64,000 bases of DNA, taken from Sphingomonas sp. 32-62-10. Lineage in GTDB: Bacteria; Pseudomonadota; Alphaproteobacteria; Sphingomonadales; Sphingomonadaceae. The position numbers and the translations under genes are program-made. Every line of letters begins with the position of its first letter. Position 1 is the first letter of the stretch. This document shows positions 23,847-32,353 of this stretch, one piece after another. The stretch is taken from the NCBI GenBank assembly GCA_002280555.1, contig NCEE01000023.1, positions 82,989 through 146,988 of the forward strand, given 5' to 3'. The notes under the pieces were generated by a model. That model made no database searches. It was not told the DNA's origin and saw only the letters and a program-made list of their open reading frames with translations.

Positions 23847-26447
23847 ATGACCACTCCCGCCTCCACCAATTTCGTCAATATCGGCGAACGCACCAACGTC
23901 ACCGGATCAGCGGCGTTCAAGAAGCTGATCATGGCGGGCGATTACCCGGCCGCGGTCGAGGTCGCGCGCCAGCAGGTGGAAAACGGTGCGCAGGTGCTCG
24001 ACGTCAACATGGACGAGGGGCTGCTCGACGCCCACCATGCGATGACGACGTTCCTGAAGCTGATCGCCGCCGAGCCCGATATCGCGCGCATTCCCTTCAT
24101 GATCGATTCGTCGAAATGGTCGGTGATCGAGGCGGGGCTGAAATGTGTTTCCGGCAAGCCGATCGTCAATTCGATCAGTATGAAGGAAGGCGAGGCCCAG
24201 TTCCTGGAGCAGGCGCGCAAGGTAATGGCCTATGGCGCTGCCGTCGTCGTCATGGCGTTCGACGAGGTCGGGCAGGCCGACACGAAGGAACGCAAGGTCG
24301 AGATTTGTGAGCGTGCCTATAAGCTGCTGACCGGCATCGGCTTCCCGCCCGAGGACATCATCTTCGATCCCAATATCTTCGCGGTCGCCACCGGCATCGA
24401 CGAACATCGCCGCTATGCGATCGACTTCATTGAGGCCTGCCGCGAGATCAAGGCGCGTTGCCCGCACGTCCATATCTCGGGCGGGCTGTCGAACCTGTCG
24501 TTCAGCTTCCGGGGCAATGAGCCGGTCCGCCGGGCGATGCACTCGGTGTTCCTTTACCACGCCATCCCCGCCGGGCTCGACATGGCGATCGTCAATGCCG
24601 GCCAGCTCGATATCTATGACGACATCAACCCTGCACTGCGTGAAGCATGCGAGGATGTGATCTGGGATCGGCGGGATGACGCGACCGACAACCTCATCAC
24701 GCTCGCCGAAAGCTTTCGCGGCACCGATGCGGTGGCCGAAAAGGCGGCCGAGGAATGGCGCGGTTGGCCGGTCAACAAGCGGCTGGAGCATGCCTTGGTC
24801 AAGGGCATCGATCTCTATGTCGTCGAGGATACCGAGGAAGCGCGGCAGGGGTTCGCCCGCCCGATCGAAGTGATCGAGGGGCCGTTGATGGACGGGATGA
24901 ACGTCGTCGGCGACCTGTTCGGCTCGGGCAAGATGTTCCTGCCGCAGGTGGTGAAGAGCGCCCGCGTGATGAAAAAGGCCGTCGCGCATCTGCTGCCCTT
25001 CATCGAGGCGGCGAAGGAGCCCGGCGCGCGCGGCAAAGGCAAGATCATCATGGCGACCGTGAAGGGCGACGTGCATGATATCGGCAAGAATATCGTCGGC
25101 GTCGTGCTTCAGTGCAATGGCTTCGACGTGGTCGACATGGGCGTGATGGTGCCCTGGTCCGATATCCTGAAAGCGGCGAACGAGAACGACGCCGACATGA
25201 TCGGCCTGTCGGGGCTGATCACCCCGTCGCTCGACGAAATGGTGACGGTCGCCGAGGAGATGAAGCGGGCGGGCATGACGATGCCGCTGCTGATCGGTGG
25301 CGCGACCACCTCAAAGGTTCACACTGCGCTTCGCATCGCGCCCGCCTATGACGGGCCGGTCATCCATGTGCTCGATGCCAGCCGTGCGGTGGGCGTTGCG
25401 TCGACGCTCGTCAGCGACACGATCCGCGACGAGTTCGTCGAAAAGACCGCAGCCGAGTACGAAGCCGTCCGCTTCGCCCGCGCCAACAAGGGGCAAAGCG
25501 AGCTCGTGTCGCTGCAGACCGCGCGCGACAATGCGTTCGAAGCAGACATGGCGCTGAAACCACCGCACCCCAAAAAGCCCGGCGTGCATGTATTCCGCGA
25601 CTGGGATCTGGCGCAGCTCCGCGACCTGATCGACTGGACGCCCTTTTTCCGGGCCTGGGAACTCGCCGGCAACTACCCGGCGATCCTGACCGATGAGGTC
25701 GTCGGCGAAAGCGCGACCAGTCTGTTCGCCGATGCCAATGCGATGCTCGACAAGATCATTGCCGAGAAGTGGCTGGTCGCGCGCGGTGTCGCCGGGCTGT
25801 GGCCGTGCCGCCGCGAGGGCGACGATGTGATCTTGCACCTCGATAATGAGGATCACGTCCGGCTGCCGTTTCTGCGCCAGCAAATCTCCAAGCGGGAGGG
25901 GCGCGCGAACATGTGCCTCGCCGATTTCGTCAGCCATGATGGTGACTGGATCGGCGGCTTTGCGGTCAGCATTCACGGCATCGAGCCGCACCTGGCGCGC
26001 TTCAAGGCAGCGATCGATGACTATTCGGACATCCTGCTAAAGGCATTGGCCGATCGGTTGGCAGAGGCCTTTGCGGAAGCGTTGCACCAGCATGTCCGGA
26101 TGAACCTTTGGGGCTATGCGCCCGACGAACAGCTGACCAACGAAGCGCTGATCCGCGAGCAATATCGCGGGATTCGCCCTGCGCCCGGCTATCCGGCCTG
26201 TCCGGATCACAGCCTGAAACCGACCCTGTTCAAGCTGCTCGACGCGCATCACGCGACTGGCGTGTCGCTGACCGAAAGCTTCGCGATGCTGCCGACGGCG
26301 GCGGTCAGCGGCTTCTATTTCGGGCACCCGCAGGCGGAGTATTTCGGTGTCGCCCGGGTGGGTCGCGATCAGCTGGAGGATTACGCGGCGCGGCGGGGGG
26401 TGGAGTTGGCAATAGCGGAGCGGTGGCTGCGGCCGAACCTCGATTGA
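23847..26447 (+). CDS. metH: Methionine synthase, folate/cobalamin/reactivation modules (split MetH, C-terminal part)
   Basis: An 866-residue protein with the remaining MetH modules: a pterin-binding barrel starting FVNIGERTNVTGS, a cobalamin cap and Rossmann domain with the lower axial ligand His410 in DVHDIGKNIV, and a C-terminal SAM-binding reactivation domain (DWTPFFRAWELAG onward, GYPACPDH, FYFGHPQAEYFGVARVG). It methylates homocysteine together with the upstream homocysteine-binding protein. AGGAAA precedes ATG 23847 by seven bases; an upstream extension into the palindrome is not conserved and was rejected. It is the last gene of the apparent sahR-metF-metH operon. Confidence 0.96.
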   Translation: MTTPASTNFVNIGERTNVTGSAAFKKLIMAGDYPAAVEVARQQVENGAQVLDVNMDEGLLDAHHAMTTFLKLIAAEPDIARIPFMIDSSKWSVIEAGLKCVSGKPIVNSISMKEGEAQFLEQARKVMAYGAAVVVMAFDEVGQADTKERKVEICERAYKLLTGIGFPPEDIIFDPNIFAVATGIDEHRRYAIDFIEACREIKARCPHVHISGGLSNLSFSFRGNEPVRRAMHSVFLYHAIPAGLDMAIVNAGQLDIYDDINPALREACEDVIWDRRDDATDNLITLAESFRGTDAVAEKAAEEWRGWPVNKRLEHALVKGIDLYVVEDTEEARQGFARPIEVIEGPLMDGMNVVGDLFGSGKMFLPQVVKSARVMKKAVAHLLPFIEAAKEPGARGKGKIIMATVKGDVHDIGKNIVGVVLQCNGFDVVDMGVMVPWSDILKAANENDADMIGLSGLITPSLDEMVTVAEEMKRAGMTMPLLIGGATTSKVHTALRIAPAYDGPVIHVLDASRAVGVASTLVSDTIRDEFVEKTAAEYEAVRFARANKGQSELVSLQTARDNAFEADMALKPPHPKKPGVHVFRDWDLAQLRDLIDWTPFFRAWELAGNYPAILTDEVVGESATSLFADANAMLDKIIAEKWLVARGVAGLWPCRREGDDVILHLDNEDHVRLPFLRQQISKREGRANMCLADFVSHDGDWIGGFAVSIHGIEPHLARFKAAIDDYSDILLKALADRLAEAFAEALHQHVRMNLWGYAPDEQLTNEALIREQYRGIRPAPGYPACPDHSLKPTLFKLLDAHHATGVSLTESFAMLPTAAVSGFYFGHPQAEYFGVARVGRDQLEDYAARRGVELAIAERWLRPNLD

Positions 26448-26522
26448 TCGGTTAACCCTCAATTACCCTTCACGGCAGCGACGAAGAGCGGCATTCCTAT
26501 CGCCTGTCGTGGAGTGTCGCCA

Positions 26523-27455
26523 ATGCGTTTTGCCCTGCCGTTAATCGCTTTGGCGCTGGCCGCGCCAGCCGCCGCGCAGCAATCCAGCACACCGTTTGTG
26601 GTGCAGGAGACGGGGCAGGGGTTCGCACAGCTTGACGATGCGTTGATGTCGATTCGTGGGCAGGATGCGACGATCCTGATCGCGCCGGGCACCTATCGCC
26701 AATGTGCGATTCAGCAGGCGGGGCGGATCACCTTCAAGGCGGTGCAGCCGGGCAGCGTGATTTTCGATGGCGTCGCGTGCGAGGGCAAGGCGGTATTGGT
26801 GCTCCGCGGTGAAGGGTCGGTGGTCGACGGCATCGTGTTTCGCAACATCCGCGTACCCGATGGCAATGGCGCTGGCATCCGTATCGAACTGGGTGACCTG
26901 ACGGTGCGCAATTCGATGTTCCTCGACAGCCAGGAAGGCATCCTTGGTGGCCAGGAGGCACCGCGAGCGATCGGCATCGACCGATCGACCTTTGCGGGGC
27001 TTGGCCAGTGCGACGAGACGCCCGATTGTGCGCACAGCATCTATCTGGCGACAACGGGCGTGGTGACGATCACCCGGTCACGGTTCGAGCGCGGGCGGGG
27101 CGGGCATTACGTCAAGCTACGCGTACCGCGCGTGTCGATTACCGATAACAGCTTCGACGATAGCCGGGGTACCAAGACCAATTACATGATCGAACTGCCG
27201 GAAGGTGGCACTGGGCTGATCGCGGGCAATACCTTTGTCCAAGGGCCGCAAAAGGAGAACTGGACCGGCTTCATCGTTATCGCGGCCGAGGCACGGAAGT
27301 ATCGCTCCGCCGGGCTACGCGTGGAAGGCAACACTGCGAGCCTCGCCCCAGGACAAACCAAGAGCCCCGCGTTCGTTGCCGATATCAGCCATGAGCAGCT
27401 TGCCCTGGGCGCGAATACGCTGGGAGCAGGCGTGCGGGCTTTCGAGCGGCGTTGA
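26523..27455 (+). CDS. Exported right-handed beta-helix repeat protein
   Basis: A 310-residue protein with a Sec signal peptide (MRFALPLIALALAAPAAA). The mature chain shows the short-turn repeats of a right-handed parallel beta-helix: VVDGIVFRNIRV, LTVRNSMFLDSQEGI, VVTITRSRFERG, VSITDNSFDDS and LIAGNTFVQG, with N at recurring turn positions. Such folds are typical of polysaccharide-active or surface proteins, but no catalytic motif of pectate lyases can be identified, so no function is assigned. ATG 26523 has GGAG eight bases upstream, preferred over GTG 26514. It is monocistronic, followed by a REP-like element. Confidence 0.82.
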   Translation: MRFALPLIALALAAPAAAQQSSTPFVVQETGQGFAQLDDALMSIRGQDATILIAPGTYRQCAIQQAGRITFKAVQPGSVIFDGVACEGKAVLVLRGEGSVVDGIVFRNIRVPDGNGAGIRIELGDLTVRNSMFLDSQEGILGGQEAPRAIGIDRSTFAGLGQCDETPDCAHSIYLATTGVVTITRSRFERGRGGHYVKLRVPRVSITDNSFDDSRGTKTNYMIELPEGGTGLIAGNTFVQGPQKENWTGFIVIAAEARKYRSAGLRVEGNTASLAPGQTKSPAFVADISHEQLALGANTLGAGVRAFERR

Positions 27456-27495
27456 TGCCTTTGACGGGATTACTCTTTGTTCATTGAGCCTCACC

Positions 27496-27602
27496 CCCGT
27501 TCGGGCTGAGCGAAGTCCAAGCCCAAGCGCTGCGCTTGCCCCCTTCGACTGCCTGCCAAGGCAGGCGCTCAGGACAGGCTTTGACTTCGCTCAGGGCGAC
27601 CG
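27496..27602. repeat. REP-like intergenic palindrome (family A), compound copy
   Basis: Contains CTGAGCGAAGTCCAAG near the left and TTGACTTCGCTCAGGGCGACC at the right split by an inner CTGCCTGCCAAGGCAGGCG hairpin. It lies between convergent genes (beta-helix protein and phosphatase). Confidence 0.75.
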
Positions 27603-27637
27603 GAGTAAGGATTGGCCTAAGTTGATGTTATCCCGCT

Positions 27638-29311
27638 CTACCGGCAGCTATCCCCAACACCCGCATCCAAATCGAGGCAGCGGCCGTCCACCTCCGGAGT
27701 GCCGAGTTTCAGCCCGATCGTCGTCGCCAGCGTCGGCGCGATATCGACCGTTTCCACCGCCAGTGGCTGCTCGAAGCTGGTCATGCCCTTGCGCCAGAAC
27801 AGGATGGGCACCCGGCGGTCATAATCCCAGAACGAGCCGTGCGTAGCGACATAGCCGCCGAGCGGGTTCGCGATCGGGGTGATCCGGGGTTTGAGCGCAA
27901 CGACGATGTCGCCTGACCGTGCCGGGTGGAAGCTCGCCTTGGCGCGCTGCACCAGTGACCATGTCTCCGCGGGGCCGGTGGCGGTGGCAGCGGTGATGAT
28001 CTCTGCCCGGCTGAACGCGGCGGCAACCTGTGGGTGGGCGCGGTACAGCTTCAGGGCTTCGGCCTGCACGGCATCGAATGCAGCCTTGGGCAGCTTGGGA
28101 TCGATCCAGACATCGCCGACTGGGTCGCCATAGAGCAGCTGGCCGGTCAGCCCGAGCTTTGCTGCGACAGCATCGCCGATCGCCTTGGGGTTTAGCGCCG
28201 GGTCGATACGGGCAGCGCCGGGCGCGGCGTTTTCGGCATTGCGCTCGGGCAGGTCATGCCCGCCGTGATCCGCGGTCAGCACGACCTCATAATCGATCGC
28301 CATCGAATCGAGCACCGCGAAAAACGTGCCCATCGTCTCGTCGAGTTTGGTGAGTTGCAGGCACATCTCGCTGCCTTCGGTGCCATAGCTGTGGCCGACA
28401 TAATCGGTGGCCGACGCGCCGATCGCAATCAGGTCGGTGGCGGCACCTCTGCCCAACTTCATATCGCGGATCAGCCCCGCGGCCATGGCGAACAGGGCTT
28501 CATCCGATTCGGGCGAGGCGCGGAAGGCACGAGTGTCGCCTGCTTTGCGATCGAACCGGCCAGTGCCCACGCTCTTGCCGCCACCGATGCCGACGGCGCG
28601 ATTGCGCGTTTCGCAGAAGGGCGAAAGATCGAGCGGCGGTTGCGCCTCAGCGATCCTTGCATTGATCGCATCGTTGGTCTGCTGGACGACCGCAGGGGTG
28701 GGGCGATTGGCATAGCTGGCGAATTTCTTGCCGTCCCACCACCAGAGTTCATCGACCTGGTGCCCGCCCATCATCACGGCCGCGCGATCCTTGCCCGCGA
28801 CTGACACCACCCGCGTCGCGGGGTTCGCTGCCTTCATCCGCTCGCCCAGTGTCGGTACCAGCAAATGCTTGTCGGACACGGTATAGGCGGCAGAGGTGCT
28901 GCCGGGCACGCTTTCATCCTCGGCGCAGTACACGCTCTTGTCGGCGCGCCCGGTCTTCAGATCGACCCAGTTATTGGCGATGATGCCCGCGCGGCCGGCG
29001 CGCACGCCGGTCAGGATCGTGGCGTGGCCAGGGCAGGTTTCCGTGGCGGCATGGCTTTGATAGCCCGACGGAAACACCGCGCCTTTCAGCAGGCGCTTGA
29101 ACCCGCCGGTGAAGTGGTTGCGATATTCCGCGAACAGATCGGCCGAGAACTGATCGACCGCGATCGCGATGATCAGCTTGGGTGGTGTCTTTGGGGCAGG
29201 CAGCGTTGCCGGTGCGGTGGGTGCGCTGGTGGGTGCCGTGCTGTCCTGCGCTGCGGCATTGGCTGTAACCAAAGCGAGCGCGCCAGCGAATACAGTGGCA
29301 ACTCTTTTCAT
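27638..29311 (-). CDS. Alkaline phosphatase family protein (PafA-like, nucleotide pyrophosphatase/phosphodiesterase superfamily)
   Basis: A 557-residue periplasmic metallohydrolase. A signal peptide (residues 1-21) is followed by a Pro/Ala/Thr-rich linker and the catalytic domain. D53 (AVDQFSAD) is a metal ligand, T92 in ATETCPGHATILTG is the nucleophile in the position of the PafA-type Thr, and TADHGGHD supplies further metal-binding Asp and His residues. PafA-type enzymes are calcium-tolerant phosphomonoesterases used for phosphate scavenging. The start ATG 29311 is preceded by GGGGAGAG. It is divergent from the DsbD-like gene with only 41 bp between the start codons, so promoters must overlap coding DNA. 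Confidence 0.9.
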   Translation of the reverse strand: MKRVATVFAGALALVTANAAAQDSTAPTSAPTAPATLPAPKTPPKLIIAIAVDQFSADLFAEYRNHFTGGFKRLLKGAVFPSGYQSHAATETCPGHATILTGVRAGRAGIIANNWVDLKTGRADKSVYCAEDESVPGSTSAAYTVSDKHLLVPTLGERMKAANPATRVVSVAGKDRAAVMMGGHQVDELWWWDGKKFASYANRPTPAVVQQTNDAINARIAEAQPPLDLSPFCETRNRAVGIGGGKSVGTGRFDRKAGDTRAFRASPESDEALFAMAAGLIRDMKLGRGAATDLIAIGASATDYVGHSYGTEGSEMCLQLTKLDETMGTFFAVLDSMAIDYEVVLTADHGGHDLPERNAENAAPGAARIDPALNPKAIGDAVAAKLGLTGQLLYGDPVGDVWIDPKLPKAAFDAVQAEALKLYRAHPQVAAAFSRAEIITAATATGPAETWSLVQRAKASFHPARSGDIVVALKPRITPIANPLGGYVATHGSFWDYDRRVPILFWRKGMTSFEQPLAVETVDIAPTLATTIGLKLGTPEVDGRCLDLDAGVGDSCR

Positions 29312-29352
29312 CACGTCTCTCCCCGATCGGGTGCATTGCATCCGGCTTTTCG

Positions 29353-31356
29353 ATGGCGCAAGCACCCGACCCCTATTCGAAGGGCCCGCACCTCGCGACG
29401 CGCCTGATCGCTGAAAGCACGAACCCCTCGGCGGGCAGCACCGTTACGCTGGCGGTGGATGTCACGCCGCAGCCCGGCTGGCACGGCTATTGGCAGAACC
29501 CTGGCGATGCGGGCTTTCCGGCCAAGTTCGACTGGACGTTGCCCGCTGGCGTCCGCGCGGGAACGCCGCTGTATCCGGTGCCGACGACGCTGATCATCGC
29601 CGGGCTGATGAACTATGTGTTCGAGCAGCACTACACATTGCTCGTGACGCTGCAGATTCCTGCGGGGCTCGCCCCCGGAACGGCCCTGCCGATCAGGGTG
29701 CGCAGCAATTACCTGGTCTGCACCGAAGAGATTTGCGTGCCCGAAGCAGCTGATCTGGCAGTCGATCTGGTGGTCGGCGACGGCACGATCACCCCAGCGG
29801 CGCGCGCGCAGTTTGACGAATTCCGCAAGGCGATCCCGAAATCGATCGGGATGGATGCGCAGTATCAGATCGTCGGCAAGACGGTGCGGATCGGCGTGCC
29901 CTATCCAGCCGATGGGCCACTCGACAGAGCCTATTTCTTCCCGGTGACGGCGGGCGTGATCGATTATGCAGCGCCGCAAAAGGTGATGCGCGACGGTGAT
30001 CGGCTGGTGATCGAAACCGCCAATACCAAGCCCGGCAGCGAGCCGATCAACGGTGTGTTGCGGATCGGCGAAGCGCGCGGGCTGCTGGTCAGCGCGACGG
30101 CGGGGACGGTCGCGGCGGCGGCTGGCGGCGCGACGACGGTCGATCCCGCATCGTCGGGCGTGCTGGTGGCGACTCTGATCGCGCTTGGCGGCGCGATGCT
30201 CGGTGGGCTGATCCTCAACATCATGCCCTGCGTCTTTCCGATCCTTAGCTTGAAGGCGCTCAGCCTGGCCAAGGGTTCGGTCGATGAGGGCGCTGCCCGG
30301 CGTGAGGCGCTGGCCTATACCGCTGGCGTACTCGCCGTGATCATGGGGCTAGGCGCGACGATCCTGGCGTTGCGTGCGGGCGGCGCGGCGGTCGGCTGGG
30401 CATTCCAGCTGCAGAACCCGGCGACGATCGTCGTGTTGCTGTTGCTCGTCGTCGCGCTGACGCTGAACCTCGCCGGGCTGTTCGAAATCCCGACGCCGAG
30501 CTTCGTTAATTCCTCCAGCGGTGCGGGCGGCGCATTCGCCACTGGCGCGCTCGCCGCGATCATCGCGACGCCGTGCACCGGCCCGTTCATGGGTGCAGCA
30601 TTGGGGGCGGCGCTGGTCCTGCCTGCGCCTGCGGCGATGGCGGTGTTTGCCGGACTGGGGATTGGTCTGGCGCTGCCGTTCCTGGCGATTGGGTTTATTC
30701 CGGCCTTACGCAGGGCATTGCCGCGTCCCGGTGCTTGGATGGAATCGTTCCGTCAGGTGCTCGCCGTCCCAATGGGGCTGACGGCAATCTGGCTCGCCTG
30801 GGTGCTGGGCGGCGAAGCGGGTAATGACGGGATCGCGCTCGGATTGATGGGGGCGCTTGGCGTGGCGATCGTGCTGTTCGTGGTCGGCAAGCGCCAGCAT
30901 GCGGGGCTGTCAGCGCATTGGCTGAGCGCCGTGCTGCTGATCGGTGTAACCGCGGGAACTGCCTATGCCGTCCGCGCCGTGCCCAAGGGCGCGGCTGCCG
31001 AAGCAGCGCTGGTTGCCGATAACAAGTTGACCTTCTCCGAAGAGAAACTGGCTGAAGCGCGCGCCAAGGGGCAGCCGGTGTTCGCCTATTTCACTGCCGA
31101 TTGGTGCCTGACGTGTAAGGTGAATGAACGTCTCGCGATCGACACCGATCAGGTAAAGGCCGCGTTTGCGAAGCATGACGTGGCGGTGATGGTGGGCGAC
31201 TGGACCGATGGCGACGCAAAGCTTGGTCGCTTCATCGAACAGCATAACCGCGCGGGCGTGCCGCTGTACCTTTACTACAAGCCCGGCGCGAGCGAGCCCG
31301 AAATCCTGCCGCAGGTGCTCACCCCTAGTATGCTGAGCGCGTTGGCCGAAGGGTGA
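29353..31356 (+). CDS. DsbD/ScsB-like thiol:disulfide reductase, signal peptide missing
   Basis: A 667-residue protein with three parts. An N-terminal periplasmic-type domain begins GPHLATRLIAES and includes CTEEICVPEA. The membrane DsbD domain carries C293 (NIMPCVFPIL) and C408 (IATPCTGPFMG), the redox pair in the transmembrane helices. The C-terminal thioredoxin domain has C585-L-T-C588 (ADWCLTCK). It should pass electrons from cytosolic thioredoxin to the periplasm. Relatives always carry a signal peptide before the first domain, but here the ATG at 29353 gives only MAQAPDP before it. The upstream in-frame stretch back to a TAA at 29266 contains no ATG, GTG or TTG. The stop overlaps the next gene (GTGA). 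Confidence 0.88.
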   Translation: MAQAPDPYSKGPHLATRLIAESTNPSAGSTVTLAVDVTPQPGWHGYWQNPGDAGFPAKFDWTLPAGVRAGTPLYPVPTTLIIAGLMNYVFEQHYTLLVTLQIPAGLAPGTALPIRVRSNYLVCTEEICVPEAADLAVDLVVGDGTITPAARAQFDEFRKAIPKSIGMDAQYQIVGKTVRIGVPYPADGPLDRAYFFPVTAGVIDYAAPQKVMRDGDRLVIETANTKPGSEPINGVLRIGEARGLLVSATAGTVAAAAGGATTVDPASSGVLVATLIALGGAMLGGLILNIMPCVFPILSLKALSLAKGSVDEGAARREALAYTAGVLAVIMGLGATILALRAGGAAVGWAFQLQNPATIVVLLLLVVALTLNLAGLFEIPTPSFVNSSSGAGGAFATGALAAIIATPCTGPFMGAALGAALVLPAPAAMAVFAGLGIGLALPFLAIGFIPALRRALPRPGAWMESFRQVLAVPMGLTAIWLAWVLGGEAGNDGIALGLMGALGVAIVLFVVGKRQHAGLSAHWLSAVLLIGVTAGTAYAVRAVPKGAAAEAALVADNKLTFSEEKLAEARAKGQPVFAYFTADWCLTCKVNERLAIDTDQVKAAFAKHDVAVMVGDWTDGDAKLGRFIEQHNRAGVPLYLYYKPGASEPEILPQVLTPSMLSALAEG

Positions 31357-31721
31357 AGATATTTTTCGATGGCGGGTGTCGGCCCAATCCGGGCGCGATG
31401 GAAATCGCGGTGGTGGCGCAGGGGCGGGCCTATGTCCGGCAGGATTTGGGCCAGGGCAGCAGCTTCGATGCCGAATGGCTGGCGCTGGTCTATGCGGTGG
31501 AGGTGGCCGCGTCGCTGGGCCAGACGGACGTTGCGTTGCTCGGCGATTCCGCAACGGTGATCGGGCAGGCGTGCGGTCGGGTGAAGTGCCGGGGCGATGC
31601 GATTGCCCATCACGCGCGTTTCATAGCGACCATTCCGGCCGGAACGTCAGTCCGAGTCCGATTGATCAAGCGTACGCAGAACCTTGCGGGGATCGCGCTG
31701 GCCCGGTTGCATGATCGGTGA
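31353..31721 (+). CDS. RNase HI-like protein with altered fourth active-site residue
   Basis: A 122-residue RNase H-fold protein. Three of the four acidic catalytic residues are in place: D6 (FFDGGCRPNPG), E41 (FDAEWLAL) and D65 (LLGDSATVI). In the last motif, normally N-x-A-D-x-L-A, the aspartate is replaced by glycine (QNLAGIAL, G113). It is shorter than E. coli RNase HI (155 aa) and lacks the basic handle. Activity may be reduced or altered. A GTG start overlaps the stop of the DsbD-like gene, and its own stop overlaps the GTG of the following GST (both GTGA), so the three genes are tightly coupled. Confidence 0.8.
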   Translation: MKIFFDGGCRPNPGAMEIAVVAQGRAYVRQDLGQGSSFDAEWLALVYAVEVAASLGQTDVALLGDSATVIGQACGRVKCRGDAIAHHARFIATIPAGTSVRVRLIKRTQNLAGIALARLHDR

Positions 31722-32353
31722 GTGCGCTGCCCGTCCTCTACAGTTTTCGGCGCTGTCCCTATGCAATGCGCGCGCGGATGGCCTTGCTGGTGAGCGGCGT
31801 AGCGGTCGAGCTGCGCGAGGTGGCACTGGGCAGCAAGCCCGCCGAGATGATCGCCGCATCGCCCAAGGCGACCGTGCCGGTGCTGGTCCTGCCGACAGGT
31901 GGGGTGATCGACGAAAGCATCGACATTATGCGGTGGGCACTGGCGCAGAACGATCCGGAGGATTGGCTGACGGGGGATGACGCCGCGTTGATTGCGGCTA
32001 ATGACGGCGCGTTCAAGCATCACCTCGATCGCTACAAATATCCCGATCGCCACGGCGCCGCTCCGATCGCGCATCGTGATGCCGGGCTTGCGATGCTGCA
32101 TGATCTGGAGGCGCGATTGGCAACCCACACGAATCTGTGCGGCGATGCACGGACCCTCACCGATATCGCGATCATCCCCTTCGTGCGCCAGTTCGCGGCG
32201 GTGGACCCGGCTTGGTTTGCGGCGCAACCTTTGCCGCGCCTGCAGACGTGGCTCACCAGCCACACAATATCGGCGTTGTTCGATCAGGCGATGCTGCGCA
32301 CAAAGCCTTGGGTGCCGGGCAATCCGCCGGTCATCCTGCGTGCCCGAGACTGA
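31718..32353 (+). CDS. Glutathione S-transferase family protein
   Basis: A 211-residue GST. The thioredoxin-like N-domain contains SFRRCPYAMRARMALL (residues about 9-24; a CPYA active-site-like motif) and the cis-proline VPVLVLPTGGVIDES. The all-helical C-domain includes HHLDRYKYPDR and LTDIAIIPFVRQFAAVD. The CPxA motif places it nearer the omega/glutaredoxin-like GSTs; the substrate is unknown. The GTG start overlaps the RNase HI stop by four bases. Its 3' end overlaps the convergent COG2509 flavoprotein gene by 23 bp. Confidence 0.88.
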   Translation: MSALPVLYSFRRCPYAMRARMALLVSGVAVELREVALGSKPAEMIAASPKATVPVLVLPTGGVIDESIDIMRWALAQNDPEDWLTGDDAALIAANDGAFKHHLDRYKYPDRHGAAPIAHRDAGLAMLHDLEARLATHTNLCGDARTLTDIAIIPFVRQFAAVDPAWFAAQPLPRLQTWLTSHTISALFDQAMLRTKPWVPGNPPVILRARD

